This document shows positions 1 to 7,990 of a DNA stretch of 64,000 nt, piece by piece. This DNA comes from Nonomuraea endophytica. Its GTDB lineage: Bacteria; Actinomycetota; Actinomycetes; Streptosporangiales; Streptosporangiaceae. The DNA is taken from assembly GCF_014203235.1 (NCBI RefSeq), contig NZ_JACHIN010000025.1, forward strand, positions 1-64,000, written 5' to 3'. Every line of letters begins with the position of its first letter. Within the stretch, counting starts at the first letter, position 1. The translations under genes and the position numbers were made by a program. The notes below the pieces were generated by a model that worked only from the letters and a program-made list of their open reading frames with translations, made no database searches and had not been told where the DNA came from.

Positions 1-840
1 CCCGTCGAGGACATGCCGTTCCTCGAGGACGGCACGCCGGTCGACATCATCCTCAACCCGCTGGGCGTGCCCGGCCGAATGAACATCGGGCAGGTCCTGG
101 AAAACCATCTCGGGTGGATCGCCGCCCGCGGCTGGGACATCTCCGGGGTGCGGGAGGCCTGGGCGCAGCGCCTTCGGGAGAAGGGCTACGAGCGGGTCGA
201 GCCGCGCACCAACGTGGCCACGCCGGTCTTCGACGGGGCGAACGAGGAGGAGATCGTCGGCCTGCTCGGGCACACGCTGGAGACCCGCGACGGCGACCGG
301 CTGGTGCGTGAGAACGGCAAGGCACTGCTGTTCGACGGGCGTTCCGGGGAGCCGTTCCCGTATCCGATCGCCGTCGGGTACATGTACATCCTGAAGCTGC
401 TGCACCTGGTGGACGACAAGATCCACGCCCGGTCCACCGGCCCGTACTCCATGATCACCCAGCAGCCGCTCGGCGGTAAGGCCCAGTTCGGTGGCCAGCG
501 CTTCGGTGAGATGGAGGTGTGGGCGCTGGAGGCCTACGGCGCGGCGTACGCCCTGCAGGAGCTGCTGACCATCAAGTCCGACGACGTCCTCGGCCGGGTC
601 AAGGTCTACGAGGCCATCGTCAAGGGGGAGAACGTCCCCGAGCCGGGCATTCCGGAGTCCTTCAAGGTGCTCATCAAGGAAATGCAGTCGCTGTGCCTGA
701 ACGTCGAGGTGCTCTCCAGCGACGGCATGTCCATCGAGCTGCGTGACACCGACGAGGACGTCTTCCGCGCGGCCGAGGAACTCGGCATCGACCTGGCCCG
801 GCGCCCGAACGAGGGCGCCATGTCGGTCGACGAGATCTGA
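1..840 (+). CDS. rpoB: RNA polymerase beta subunit, C-terminal part (5' end outside window)
   Basis: The reading frame is open from base 1 and encodes the last 279 residues of the beta subunit of RNA polymerase. Recognisable conserved blocks are the MPFLEDGTPVDIILNPLGVP stretch, YMYILKLLHLVDDKIHARST, the GPYSMITQQPLGGKAQFGGQ block that helps form the active centre, FGEMEVWALEAYGAAY, and the C-terminal segment ending in MSVDEI. In bacteria rpoB is almost always followed within about 100 bases by rpoC. Here a hairpin terminator follows the stop and the next gene lies on the opposite strand, so rpoC is absent. That makes a second rpoB copy likely, of the kind known from Nonomuraea, where rpoB(R) confers rifampicin resistance. 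The rifampicin-binding region lies upstream of the window, so resistance cannot be read here. Confidence 0.97.
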   Translation, partial: PVEDMPFLEDGTPVDIILNPLGVPGRMNIGQVLENHLGWIAARGWDISGVREAWAQRLREKGYERVEPRTNVATPVFDGANEEEIVGLLGHTLETRDGDRLVRENGKALLFDGRSGEPFPYPIAVGYMYILKLLHLVDDKIHARSTGPYSMITQQPLGGKAQFGGQRFGEMEVWALEAYGAAYALQELLTIKSDDVLGRVKVYEAIVKGENVPEPGIPESFKVLIKEMQSLCLNVEVLSSDGMSIELRDTDEDVFRAAEELGIDLARRPNEGAMSVDEI

Positions 841-885
841 CCCCGACGTGCTGGTGCCCGTGTACGGCGGGCACCAGCCGGGGTC
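839..885 (+). terminator. Intrinsic-type terminator after rpoB
   Basis: A perfect 10-bp stem, CTGGTGCCCG (851-860) against CGGGCACCAG (868-877), has a 7-base loop. Outer pairing of GACCCCG (839-845) with CGGGGTC (879-885) extends it. There is no U tract, which is common in actinomycetes. It starts inside the rpoB stop codon and indicates that transcription ends here. Confidence 0.7.
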
Positions 886-948
886 ACCCGGAGCCCGGCG
901 GCGCCGGAGCGGGCACCTCACTCACGCGCAGGACGGCGCGGCAGGCGC

Positions 949-2202
949 TTAGGCCCCGCTCCGGGGCTTGTGCCTATGGGCGGCGGCTGGTGGCTCAGGC
1001 TCTGCCTCGGGGCTTGTGCCGTAGGCGGCGGTCACCTGCTCGCGCAGGTCGCGGGGGAGCAGGTCGGCGGCTGCGCGGATCGCCTCCTGACCGGTGTCGT
1101 CGGCGTGTGGGGCCAGCCTTAGCGCGAGCCGTACCGCGCGCTCACGCAGAGCCGGGGTGTTCACCTCGAACACCGGAGCCAGCGCCCGCACCGCGCCGCC
1201 GCCCCTCGGCGCTGGCGTGCGGGCCAGCCACCGCACGGCGGCCAGCACGAACTTCTTCTCACGCCGGTACGCCAGCGCCCCCACGGCCTCGGCGAACAGT
1301 TCGTCGTCCAGCAGCCCCGCGCTCTCCGCCCTCCCGAGCTCCTCCAGCGCGAGCTGGACCAGCGGCGGCGACGCCCTCGGCAGCAGGCGGACGAAGCCGA
1401 CAACCGGCAGCTCGTCCGGCTCCGGTGCCAGCAGCCGCCACAGCCGGACGAACGGGGTGATCTCCTCGGCCGGGCCGTCGGCCAGGAACCGTCGGGTGCA
1501 GCCGCCGATCAGCGTCGCACGTGGCACCCGGCCCTCGTCGGCCAGCACGGCCAGCTCGGCCAGAATGCTCTGCCCCGAGTTCCACCGCTCGTCCATGTCC
1601 AGCGGGCCGGCCACGCCCTGCGCCTCGAAAAGGCGCGGCGCCATGGCGTCGAGCAGCGGATCGCGGTCGAGGCCGACACGGTGCCAGCGCCGCCGCAGCA
1701 TCAGCCGCCACACCCAGCCGACGACGAAGGCGTCGCCGTCCGGCGGCTCGATGCCGGTCTCGGCCACCAGCGCGGCGGTCAGGTCCCAGCCGGGCATCCC
1801 GTCGTCGCCCCGCCGCGACCTGCCGGTCGGCGGGCGCAGCCGTTCCGCCAGCCGTACGGCCAGCTCACGACGCCACTCCACGCTACGGCGGCGCAGCACG
1901 GACGTGAGCCGGTGCGCGTCGCGCTCGGCGTCGGCAGGGCGGCGCAGTTCCCTGCGGTTCAGCCAGGTGGCCACCTGCTGGGCGCCGGTGAAGCAGGCCG
2001 CGCCCGCCAGCCGGTAGCCGGGCGCCAGGCCCTCGATGTCCCGGCGTGCCTCGACTCCGCCGTGCAGCTCCTCGGCCAGGTGGCCGGGCAGCTGGATGGC
2101 TACCGCGCGCCGGCCCAGGTCGTTCAGCCCGTCGAGGAACGTCGCCAGCTCGTCGGCCTCGCCCGCCTCTATACGGTCGAGTACCTCCTGCCAGGGGTTC
2201 AC
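949..2202 (-). CDS. DUF6493-like repeat protein
   Basis: A 417-residue protein of unknown function, rich in Ala, Leu, Arg and Trp, with helical-repeat character and no signal peptide or membrane segment. The start MNPWQEVLDRIEAGEADEL, the GAACFTGAQQVATWLNRREL block, the LIGGCTRRFL block and the RREKKFVLAAVRWL block resemble the N-terminal DUF6493 module. In actinomycetes that module usually heads proteins of about 900 residues, found near SWIM zinc-finger or MolR-type genes. This copy is less than half that length and ends in a low-complexity PEAEPEPPAAAHRHK tail, so it may be a short variant. It converges on rpoB. The family assignment is from memory of the pattern and is only moderately certain; no biochemical role is proposed. 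Confidence 0.6.
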   Translation of the reverse strand: MNPWQEVLDRIEAGEADELATFLDGLNDLGRRAVAIQLPGHLAEELHGGVEARRDIEGLAPGYRLAGAACFTGAQQVATWLNRRELRRPADAERDAHRLTSVLRRRSVEWRRELAVRLAERLRPPTGRSRRGDDGMPGWDLTAALVAETGIEPPDGDAFVVGWVWRLMLRRRWHRVGLDRDPLLDAMAPRLFEAQGVAGPLDMDERWNSGQSILAELAVLADEGRVPRATLIGGCTRRFLADGPAEEITPFVRLWRLLAPEPDELPVVGFVRLLPRASPPLVQLALEELGRAESAGLLDDELFAEAVGALAYRREKKFVLAAVRWLARTPAPRGGGAVRALAPVFEVNTPALRERAVRLALRLAPHADDTGQEAIRAAADLLPRDLREQVTAAYGTSPEAEPEPPAAAHRHKPRSGA

Positions 2203-2310
2203 GCGGGTGCCTCGTCAGCCGAAGCGGTGCGGGCCGTCACCGCGGCCCGTCCCAAACAAGCGATCATGGCCGGGACCATAACCACCGCCCCCGACAATCC
2301 CGGCGCTACG

Positions 2311-2778
2311 TCATGCGACCGGCGGGCCGAGCCACCTGCCGTCGATCATGATGTCGCGCTCGGCGAGCTCGTTCACCTCGCGCCAGGCCTGCACATGGAG
2401 CGGGACAACGCGGTAGTACGGGTAGGAGGCGCCCTGCTTGCGCGGGTCGAACCCGGCCTTGGCGGCGAACGCGTCGGCGACCTCGACCGGCAGTTCGGCG
2501 GACGGGATCACCTCACCGAGCTCGCCGTGGATCAGGACGACGTCGCGCGTGGGCCCGAGCGCCACCCTGATCCTGCCGGTGGACTCCAGGAATCTGGCCG
2601 TCGGGTTCGTCCTGGCCGTGGAGATGAGCATCGCCTCGCCGTCCCACAGGAACGACAGCGGCATCAGGTACGGCAGGCCGGCCGGATCGGCGGTCGCGAA
2701 CCAGGCGTCGACGTCGCGGTCGAGCCGGTCCAGGGTGTCGCGGATACGTCGGCCGAGGTCACGGGCTGGAGGTTGCAC
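2311..2778 (-). CDS. Pyridoxamine 5'-phosphate oxidase family protein
   Basis: A split-barrel flavin-binding protein of about 155 residues. The core runs from DVDAWFATADPAGLPYLMPLSFLWDG through LISTARTNPTARFLESTGRIRVALG to VVLIHGELGEV. This is the usual FMN/F420-binding pattern, in which a small-molecule substrate pocket follows the second strand. The C-terminal part (YPYYRVVPLHVQAWREVNELAERDIMIDGRWL) is typical of actinobacterial members whose substrate is unknown. I prefer the GTG at 2778. The upstream extension to an ATG at 2853 is a low-complexity Arg/Ala stretch, and a TACTCT hexamer lies seven bases before the GTG, so a leaderless transcript is possible. The exact start is uncertain. 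Nothing nearby indicates the substrate. Confidence 0.75.
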   Translation of the reverse strand: MQPPARDLGRRIRDTLDRLDRDVDAWFATADPAGLPYLMPLSFLWDGEAMLISTARTNPTARFLESTGRIRVALGPTRDVVLIHGELGEVIPSAELPVEVADAFAAKAGFDPRKQGASYPYYRVVPLHVQAWREVNELAERDIMIDGRWLGPPVA

Positions 2779-2934
2779 AGAGGTCAGAGTAGCGCCGGGC
2801 GCACACGCACGCGCCGTCGGGAGCCGTAGCGCACGTGCACGGGCAGGGCGCATGTACGCGCGCCATTCACGAATCCGTCAGTGCGCCGGAGTAGGGTCCG
2901 AGGAGTTATCAACGCGGAAGGGGTCTATACCGTC

Positions 2935-3798
2935 ATGACCACGCACACGCTCACGACTCCCGACGTGGACCTCGTCTACGACGTCCACGGCCCGCTGCCC
3001 ACGGCCGACGGACGCCCGCCGCTGTTCCTGATCGGCCAGCCCATGGACGCCACCGGCTTCAGCTCGCTGGCCGAGCACTCCGCCGAGCGCACGGTGATCA
3101 CCTACGACCCGCGCGGGCTCGGCCGCAGCACCCGTAAGGACGGCCGGGACGATCACACGCCCACCACGCAGGCCGGCGACGTGCACGCCATCATCGAGGC
3201 CCTCGGCGCGGGCCCGGTCGACCTGTTCGGCAGCAGCGGCGGCGCGGTGACCTCGCTCGCGCTCGTGGCCGCCCACCCCGGCGACGTGGCCACGCTGGTG
3301 GCGCACGAGCCGCCGCTCATCCCGGTGCTGCCCGACGCTGATGCGGCCGAGCGGGCCAGGGCGGGCGTCCGCGAGGCGTACGAGAAGAACGGCTGGGGCG
3401 CCGGCATGGCCGCGTTCATGGTGATGACCGGGTGGAAGGGCGAGTTCACCGACGAGTACTTCGCGCAGCCCGCGCCGGATCCGGCCGCGTTCGGGATGCC
3501 GGCCGAGGACGACGGCCGTCGCGACGACCCGCTGCTGTCCGACCGGTCCTGGGCGGTCAGCAGTTACCGGCCCGACGTCGCCGCGCTCGCCGCGGCCCCG
3601 ACACGGATCGTCGTCGCCGTGGGGGAGGAGTCGGCGGAGGTCTTCACCGGACGGACCGCGGTGGCGACGGCCGAGCTGCTCGGCCAGCAGGTCACGGTCT
3701 TCCCCAGCCACCACGGCGGCTTCCTCGGCGGCGAGTTCGGCTACGCTGGCCAGCCGGAGGCCTTCGCCCGCAAGCTGCGCGAGGTCCTCAACGGCTGA
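2935..3798 (+). CDS. Alpha/beta hydrolase
   Basis: A 287-residue single-domain alpha/beta hydrolase, probably an esterase or related hydrolase. The nucleophile elbow is visible as LFGSSGGAVTSLAL (G-x-S-x-G, Ser near residue 102). The oxyanion region is FLIGQPMD near the N-terminus, and the likely catalytic His sits in the C-terminal SHHGGFLGG motif. There is no signal peptide, so it should be cytoplasmic. The ATG at 2935 follows GGAAGGGG with normal spacing; longer in-frame starts upstream add unrelated residues. The gene stands alone between a divergent oxidase-family gene and a sigma factor. Its substrate cannot be deduced. Confidence 0.88.
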   Translation: MTTHTLTTPDVDLVYDVHGPLPTADGRPPLFLIGQPMDATGFSSLAEHSAERTVITYDPRGLGRSTRKDGRDDHTPTTQAGDVHAIIEALGAGPVDLFGSSGGAVTSLALVAAHPGDVATLVAHEPPLIPVLPDADAAERARAGVREAYEKNGWGAGMAAFMVMTGWKGEFTDEYFAQPAPDPAAFGMPAEDDGRRDDPLLSDRSWAVSSYRPDVAALAAAPTRIVVAVGEESAEVFTGRTAVATAELLGQQVTVFPSHHGGFLGGEFGYAGQPEAFARKLREVLNG

Positions 3799-4034
3799 GC
3801 GTCGAAGGGGCGGGGTTATTCTCCCGATATGTGCTGATATTGGCCAGTATGGCGCGCTTGGTTTCGGCCGCACCGCCGGGCAGGAGGAGCGTGCCGCCCG
3901 CCCGCACCGCGACGGCACGCTGTAGCAGAGGGGCCGTGCTCGCCGGACGCCTGGAGCCAGGAGATGATCGACACCCCAGGGCGCGTCACACGTGGGCTGT
4001 CTCGGGGAGAAATCGATGCGAGGAGGTCAGGGGG

Positions 4035-4961
4035 GTGGAGGCGACTGGCGCGCTGGCGGAGGCCGACTGGCGGGCGCATCGCCCCGCGATCTTCGGGGCG
4101 GCCTACCGGATCCTCGGCACCGTGGCCGAGGCCGAGGACGTGACGCAGGAGGTCTGGCTGCGGGCCGCCGCCGCGGACCTGTCCGGGGTGCGGGATCTGC
4201 GGGCCTGGCTGGTGACCGTGTCCGCCAGGACGTCGTACAACGTGCTGCGGTCGGCGCGGGTCCGGCGCGAGTCCTACGTGGGCCCCTGGCTGCCGGAACC
4301 ACTGCTCACCGGCCCCGACGCCGCCGCCCAGGTGCTGATCGACGAGTCGGTGAGCACCGCGATGCTGGTGGTCATGGAGACGCTCACGCCCGCCGAACGG
4401 GTCGCGCTGGTGTTGCACGACGTCTTCGACTTCCCCTTCGACCAGATCGCCGACGTGCTCGGGAACACGAGCGCCGCCAGCCGTAAGCTCGCCTCCCGGG
4501 CGAGGGCGCGGGTCGCGGCGGCCGAGGAACCGCCCCAGGCCTCCAGGGCGGAGATCGAGCGGGTGCTCAAGGCGTTCAAGGCCGCCGCCGACGCGGGGGA
4601 CATGGCCGGGCTCATCAAACTGCTGGCCCCCGAGGCCGTCTACGTCGGCGACGGCGGCGGCAAGGTCACCGCGGCGCGCAGGCCGCTCCAGGGCGCCGAG
4701 CTCATCGCCAAGCTGGCCGTGCGCACGATCGAGATCCTGCGCCCCGACGCTTATCGGATCATCGAGGTGAACGGCAGGCCTGCCATGGCCACCTACGCCC
4801 GGGGGAAACTGGTCTGGGTCGACACCGTGGAGGTCGCCGGCGGGCGGATCACGGCGTTCAGGAGACTGGCCAATCCCGAAAAACTCGCTCACCTCGGTCA
4901 CATCCGAACGCCCTGTCTTGTCTCCCTGCCGAAACCCCCGTTCCCCGGGGGTGAAAGCTGA
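4035..4961 (+). CDS. ECF41-type RNA polymerase sigma factor (SigJ-like) with SnoaL domain
   Basis: A 308-residue extracytoplasmic-function sigma factor. Sigma region 2 spans about residues 10-75 (YRILGTVAEAEDVTQEVWLR) and region 4 about 115-165 (LTPAERVALVLHDVFDFPFDQIADVLG). A C-terminal SnoaL-like domain of about 110 residues follows. Three hallmark ECF41 motifs are present: WLPEP at 85-89 in the linker, DGGGK at 206-210 and NPEKL at 280-284. In this group the fused SnoaL domain modulates sigma activity in place of a separate anti-sigma factor. The start is the GTG at 4035, directly after AGGAGG at 4021-4026. The next gene, 14 bases downstream, encodes an oxidoreductase, one of the standard partners of ECF41 genes. 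Confidence 0.93.
   Translation: MEATGALAEADWRAHRPAIFGAAYRILGTVAEAEDVTQEVWLRAAAADLSGVRDLRAWLVTVSARTSYNVLRSARVRRESYVGPWLPEPLLTGPDAAAQVLIDESVSTAMLVVMETLTPAERVALVLHDVFDFPFDQIADVLGNTSAASRKLASRARARVAAAEEPPQASRAEIERVLKAFKAAADAGDMAGLIKLLAPEAVYVGDGGGKVTAARRPLQGAELIAKLAVRTIEILRPDAYRIIEVNGRPAMATYARGKLVWVDTVEVAGGRITAFRRLANPEKLAHLGHIRTPCLVSLPKPPFPGGES
4896..4922 (+). promoter_or_regulatory. Candidate ECF41-dependent promoter
   Basis: GGTCACA at 4896-4902 and TGTC at 4919-4922 are separated by exactly 16 bases. The published ECF41 consensus, as I recall it, is TGTCACA, about 16 bases, CGTC. The match is 6/7 and 3/4. The site lies inside the 3' end of the sigma gene and 54 bases before the flavoprotein start at 4976, where an ECF41 target promoter would be expected. 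No comparable site was found in front of the sigma gene itself. Confidence 0.55.
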
Positions 4962-4975
4962 GAGAGGACGGGACG

Positions 4976-6121
4976 ATGGCTCACGTTGTGATCATCGGAG
5001 GTGGCTTCGCGGGCGTGTGGAGCGCGGCGGGAGCGGCGCTGGCCCGCGCGGACGCGGACCTGCGCATCACGCTCATCGCGCCGAACGAGCACCTGGTGCT
5101 GCGGCCACGTCTGTACGAGCCGGAGCCGGACCTGGCCAAGGTGGACCTGAGCAGGGTTCTCGGCCCGATCGGGGTCGAGCATCTGCGGGCCACGGTGAGC
5201 ACGATCGACACCGGCCGCCGCGTCGTGGTGGCCGACGGCGTGGAGATCGGCTACGACCGCCTGGTGCTGGCGGCGGGCAGCAAGCTCGTGCAACCCCAGG
5301 GGCTGCCCGGCGCGGAGAGGCTCTTCGACATCGACACCCTGGACGGGGCCCGGCGACTGACCGATCATCTACGGGAGCTCGACGACTACTCCGCCGTGGT
5401 CGTCGGCGCCGGTTTCGTCGGGCTGGAGGCGGCGACCGCGCTGGCCGCGCGCGGCCGGGTGCTGCTGGTGGACCGGTCGCCGGTGGTCGGGCACCAGCTC
5501 GGCCCCGGCCCGCGCGCGCACATCGAGGCGGCGCTGGACGAACTGGGCGTCGAACGCCGGCTGGCGACCACGGTGACGGAGGTCGGCGACGGGTACGCGG
5601 TGCTGTCCGACGGGACCAGCGCCGCGGCGGACGCGGTGGTCTGGTCGGTCGGGATCCGCGCCAGCGAGCTCACCCGGCAGATCTCCGGCGAACTCGACCA
5701 CCTCGGCCGGGTGCCGGTGGATCGGACACTGCGCGCGCTGCCGGAGGTGTTCGCCGCCGGTGACACGGCCGCGGCGCCGTTCGACGACGAGCACACGGTC
5801 ATGCAGGCCTGCCAGCACGCCACCCCGCTCGGCCGGGTCGCCGGGTACAACGCCGCGGCCGACCTGCTCGGCCGGCCGCTGCGCGACTTCACGCCGGCTC
5901 CCTATGTCACCTGCCTGGACCTGGGCGGCGCCGGCGGGCTGTTCACCCGGGGCTGGGACCGCAGGGTGATGGCCTCGGGCGCCGCGGGCGCGGACATCAA
6001 GCGGCAGATCAACCAGCACATTCACCCCCCGGTCGACGACGCCGAGCTGATCCTCGCCGCCGCCGACCAGGTCTACCTGGCCCTCCCGTTCTTCCCACGC
6101 GCGGAGGAGGAGGCCGCCTGA
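4976..6121 (+). CDS. NAD(P)/FAD-dependent oxidoreductase (type II NADH dehydrogenase-like)
   Basis: A 381-residue pyridine nucleotide-disulfide oxidoreductase fold protein. The FAD-binding Rossmann motif is at the N-terminus (VVIIGGGFAGVWSA). The NAD(P)H-binding glycine motif is near residue 143 (AVVVGAGFVGLEAATAL). A third FAD-contacting segment is VFAAGDTAAAPFDDEH. The overall pattern, including HLVLRPRLYE and CQHATPLGRVAGYNAA, resembles NDH-2-like dehydrogenases that pass electrons from NADH to quinone or another acceptor. No membrane anchor is visible. It lies directly behind the ECF41 sigma gene, with a matching promoter inside that gene, so it is the probable regulon target. The true electron acceptor is unknown. 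Confidence 0.9.
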   Translation: MAHVVIIGGGFAGVWSAAGAALARADADLRITLIAPNEHLVLRPRLYEPEPDLAKVDLSRVLGPIGVEHLRATVSTIDTGRRVVVADGVEIGYDRLVLAAGSKLVQPQGLPGAERLFDIDTLDGARRLTDHLRELDDYSAVVVGAGFVGLEAATALAARGRVLLVDRSPVVGHQLGPGPRAHIEAALDELGVERRLATTVTEVGDGYAVLSDGTSAAADAVVWSVGIRASELTRQISGELDHLGRVPVDRTLRALPEVFAAGDTAAAPFDDEHTVMQACQHATPLGRVAGYNAAADLLGRPLRDFTPAPYVTCLDLGGAGGLFTRGWDRRVMASGAAGADIKRQINQHIHPPVDDAELILAAADQVYLALPFFPRAEEEAA

Positions 6122-6131
6122 GCTTCACTCA

Positions 6132-6162
6132 CGGTGCGGCGGCCCGCCGGGCCGCCGCACCG
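6132..6162. terminator. Bidirectional hairpin terminator
   Basis: A perfect 14-bp stem, CGGTGCGGCGGCCC (6132-6145) against GGGCCGCCGCACCG (6149-6162), has a 3-base loop. It lies between the convergent flavoprotein gene and the secreted-protein gene, and could end transcription in both directions. Confidence 0.75.
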
Positions 6163-6166
6163 GGCG

Positions 6167-6544
6167 TCATGGGGTGCCGGAGCGGCAGGTCGGGGTGGTG
6201 TGGAACTGAACGGACGCGCCGCTGCCGTCGGAGACCACGGCGCGGATGTCGTACCGGAACGTGGGCTGGCAGCCGATGCCCACGAAGCTGCGGTTGTCGA
6301 AGGCCGGGATGTGGTTGCCGTTGACGAACCAGCGGATGGCGACCGGCGCGGTCGCGCCGCTGAAGGAGACCTCGCAGAGGAAGCGCCGGGCGATCGCCTC
6401 GCAGCTGCCGCTGTCGAGGGTCAGGGCCATCGCGCTCGCCGACTGGGTCGTCGAGGCGGAGGCGGCGGAGGTGAGCGCGCCGGGCGCCGTGAGCAGGCCG
6501 GCCGCCAGCAGGGCCGGTAGTGCGATTTTGTACGACTTACGCAT
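6167..6544 (-). CDS. Small secreted protein of unknown function
   Basis: A 125-residue exported protein. A Sec signal peptide is clear: a basic start (MRKSYK), a hydrophobic run (IALPALLAAGLLTAPGAL) and an Ala-rich cleavage region ending near SAASAS. The mature part of about 95 residues has four cysteines (GSCEAIARRFLCEV, then IGCQP and PTCRSG), which suggests two disulfides. The segment APVAIRWFVNGNHIPAF suggests a beta-sandwich or Ig-like fold. Similar small secreted proteins are common in Streptosporangiales and lack assigned functions. The ATG at 6544 is preceded by an AGGAG-like sequence on the minus strand. It is not obviously linked to its neighbours. Confidence 0.8.
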   Translation of the reverse strand: MRKSYKIALPALLAAGLLTAPGALTSAASASTTQSASAMALTLDSGSCEAIARRFLCEVSFSGATAPVAIRWFVNGNHIPAFDNRSFVGIGCQPTFRYDIRAVVSDGSGASVQFHTTPTCRSGTP

Positions 6545-6657
6545 TCCAATCTCCTTTTGGGTGATCGGTTCTCGTGTGGCGACGGGATGGCCCGTCCAAC
6601 CCCTTGCTTCGCTGGGTCGGGGGTCGCGGATGAAGGGGCGGCCTCAGTGTAGAGATC

Positions 6658-7140
6658 TCAGAGCGGCCGCCGGGAGGTTTCCGGCTCGGCGTACGGGACG
6701 CCGGCCGTACGCGATCTCAGCAGGATGACCAGAGCCTCCCCGAGCAGTCCGGCGCCGATCGACAGCGGCATGGACCTGGCCTCGGCATGCATCCCCGCCG
6801 CCACGGCCAGCACGCCCACGCCCACGCTGATGGCCAGCGTGACGGCCCAGACGACCAGGGTCTTCCAGGTGTAGCGGTGCCACAGGACGCCTTCGCGGGC
6901 GTACACGATGGTGGTGGCGGCGCGGATCACGCCGAAGAGCACCCCGAGCGCGATCGTGACGACCAGCCACCCGAGGTCGGCCGGGGACAGGTGCCGCTGC
7001 AGCAGGCCGTGCGCGCCGATGGCGACCATGACGACCGGGGGCACGTAGACGTCCTTGGCGATGAGCGGCCGGCCGCGCATCCGCCCGGCCACGACGTAGC
7101 CGATCAGGCCGACGATGAGGAGTATTTTTAGCACGTCCAT
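6658..7140 (-). CDS. DUF1453-like integral membrane protein
   Basis: A 160-residue membrane protein with about four to five hydrophobic helices: ILLIVGLIGYVVAG at the N-terminus, VVMVAIGAHGLL, LGWLVVTIALGVLFGVI, LVVWAVTLAISVGVGVLAVAAG, and a last helix near LGEALVIL. The pattern GRPLIAKDVYVPPVV and the TTIVYAREGVLWHRYTWKT loop resemble the DUF1453/CcdC-like family, whose role is unknown. Its start codon is only 37 bases from that of a divergent TetR regulator. Paired genes of this kind are usually regulator and target, so it may be involved in membrane stress or efflux; that is inference. Confidence 0.75.
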   Translation of the reverse strand: MDVLKILLIVGLIGYVVAGRMRGRPLIAKDVYVPPVVMVAIGAHGLLQRHLSPADLGWLVVTIALGVLFGVIRAATTIVYAREGVLWHRYTWKTLVVWAVTLAISVGVGVLAVAAGMHAEARSMPLSIGAGLLGEALVILLRSRTAGVPYAEPETSRRPL

Positions 7141-7150
7141 GCCAAATAAA

Positions 7151-7168
7151 ATAGCAGGGGTGTGCTAT
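7151..7168. promoter_or_regulatory. Candidate TetR operator
   Basis: A perfect inverted repeat ATAGCA (7151-7156), 6-base spacer, TGCTAT (7163-7168) lies in the 37-base gap between the divergent membrane-protein and TetR genes. A further TAGCA occurs just inside the membrane gene. Location and symmetry fit autoregulation by the neighbouring TetR protein. The gap is AT-rich compared with its surroundings. Confidence 0.6.
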
Positions 7169-7177
7169 AAAGGCCAT

Positions 7178-7783
7178 ATGCCGAAGGTGGTCGATCCGGA
7201 AGCCCGCAGGGACGAGGTCGTGGACGCGGTGTTCCGCGTGGTGCGCCGCGCGGGCTTCGAACACGCGTCCCTCCGCAACGTCGCCGAGGAGGCCGGGCTC
7301 GCGATCGGCTCGGTCCGGCACTACTTCGACAGCCACACGGACCTGATGGTGTTCGCGATGCGGGCCTCGCTCGACCGGGTGGCCGCGCGGCTGATGGAGC
7401 GTGTCGGGCCACTGCTGGCCGAGCAGGACCGCGACGCCAGGGCCGAGGGCGCGGAGCGGATGTTGTCGGAACTGCTGCCGCTCGACGATCAGCGGCGGGA
7501 CGAGACCACGGTGTGGCTGGCGTTCGCGACGGCCGCCCGCACCCGGCCCGAGCTGGAGCCGCTGGCCAGGGAGTCCTACGACGGCATGCGCACGCTGGTG
7601 CGCCGGATCGTCGACGGCCTGGCCATGCGGCGCCCGCTGGACGCGGAACTGGAGACCGAGCGGCTGGCCGCGCTCATCGACGGACTGACGCTGGAGGGCG
7701 TGCTCCGGCCGGACCGGATGACACCCGAGCTGATGGCCCGCACCCTGCACCACCACCTCCGGACACTCACCGGCCACCCGTGA
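7178..7783 (+). CDS. TetR family transcriptional regulator
   Basis: A 201-residue regulator. The N-terminal DNA-binding domain shows the usual three helices, ending in FEHASLRNVAEEAGLAIGSVRHYFDSHTDLM (about residues 28-58). The C-terminal ligand domain resembles the BetI-type or TetR_C_6 group (WLAFATAARTRPELEPLARESYDGM). The ATG at 7178 starts immediately before the domain, and the longer upstream frame adds residues with no family match. It is divergent from a small membrane protein and probably controls both genes through the inverted repeat between them. The inducing ligand is unknown. Confidence 0.92.
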   Translation: MPKVVDPEARRDEVVDAVFRVVRRAGFEHASLRNVAEEAGLAIGSVRHYFDSHTDLMVFAMRASLDRVAARLMERVGPLLAEQDRDARAEGAERMLSELLPLDDQRRDETTVWLAFATAARTRPELEPLARESYDGMRTLVRRIVDGLAMRRPLDAELETERLAALIDGLTLEGVLRPDRMTPELMARTLHHHLRTLTGHP

Positions 7784-7799
7784 GGCGGGAATCTGCGGG

Positions 7800-7903
7800 C
7801 TTGCGGCGCGTCCGAGCACCTGTCGCACGTGGTGCGCCTGATCGGCCTGCCCTGGCAGGATCGTGCGCGGGACCCGTACTGGGCTGACCGGGGCTTCTGA
7901 CTG
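7800..7903 (+). pseudogene. Possible C-terminal coding remnant
   Basis: Between the TetR gene and the binding-protein gene, one forward frame reads ASEHLSHVVRLIGLPWQDRA and then a short acidic-aromatic tail ending WADRGF before a stop codon at 7901-7903. It looks more protein-like than the other frames, but has no start codon or upstream domain. It may be the tail of a deleted gene. I do not recognise the family and confidence is low. Confidence 0.2.
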
Positions 7904-7990
7904 GGGGCTCGGTGGGCTGGCACGAGGGGGCGGCGGAGTTTCGTCGGGTGGCACGAAGATGCGGCGGCGGGCAGGTACCACTGTTCGTGC

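Noticed and set aside
3984..3990. CGTCACA upstream of the ECF41 gene as an autoregulatory -35 element
   Set aside because: No CGTC-like element occurs about 16 bases downstream; the only similar tetramer is seven bases away.
3432..4034. A long open frame upstream of the sigma factor could extend it to about 509 residues
   Set aside because: The upstream part is the alpha/beta hydrolase gene read in another frame. The GTG at 4035 has a clear AGGAGG and starts the sigma region 2 domain.
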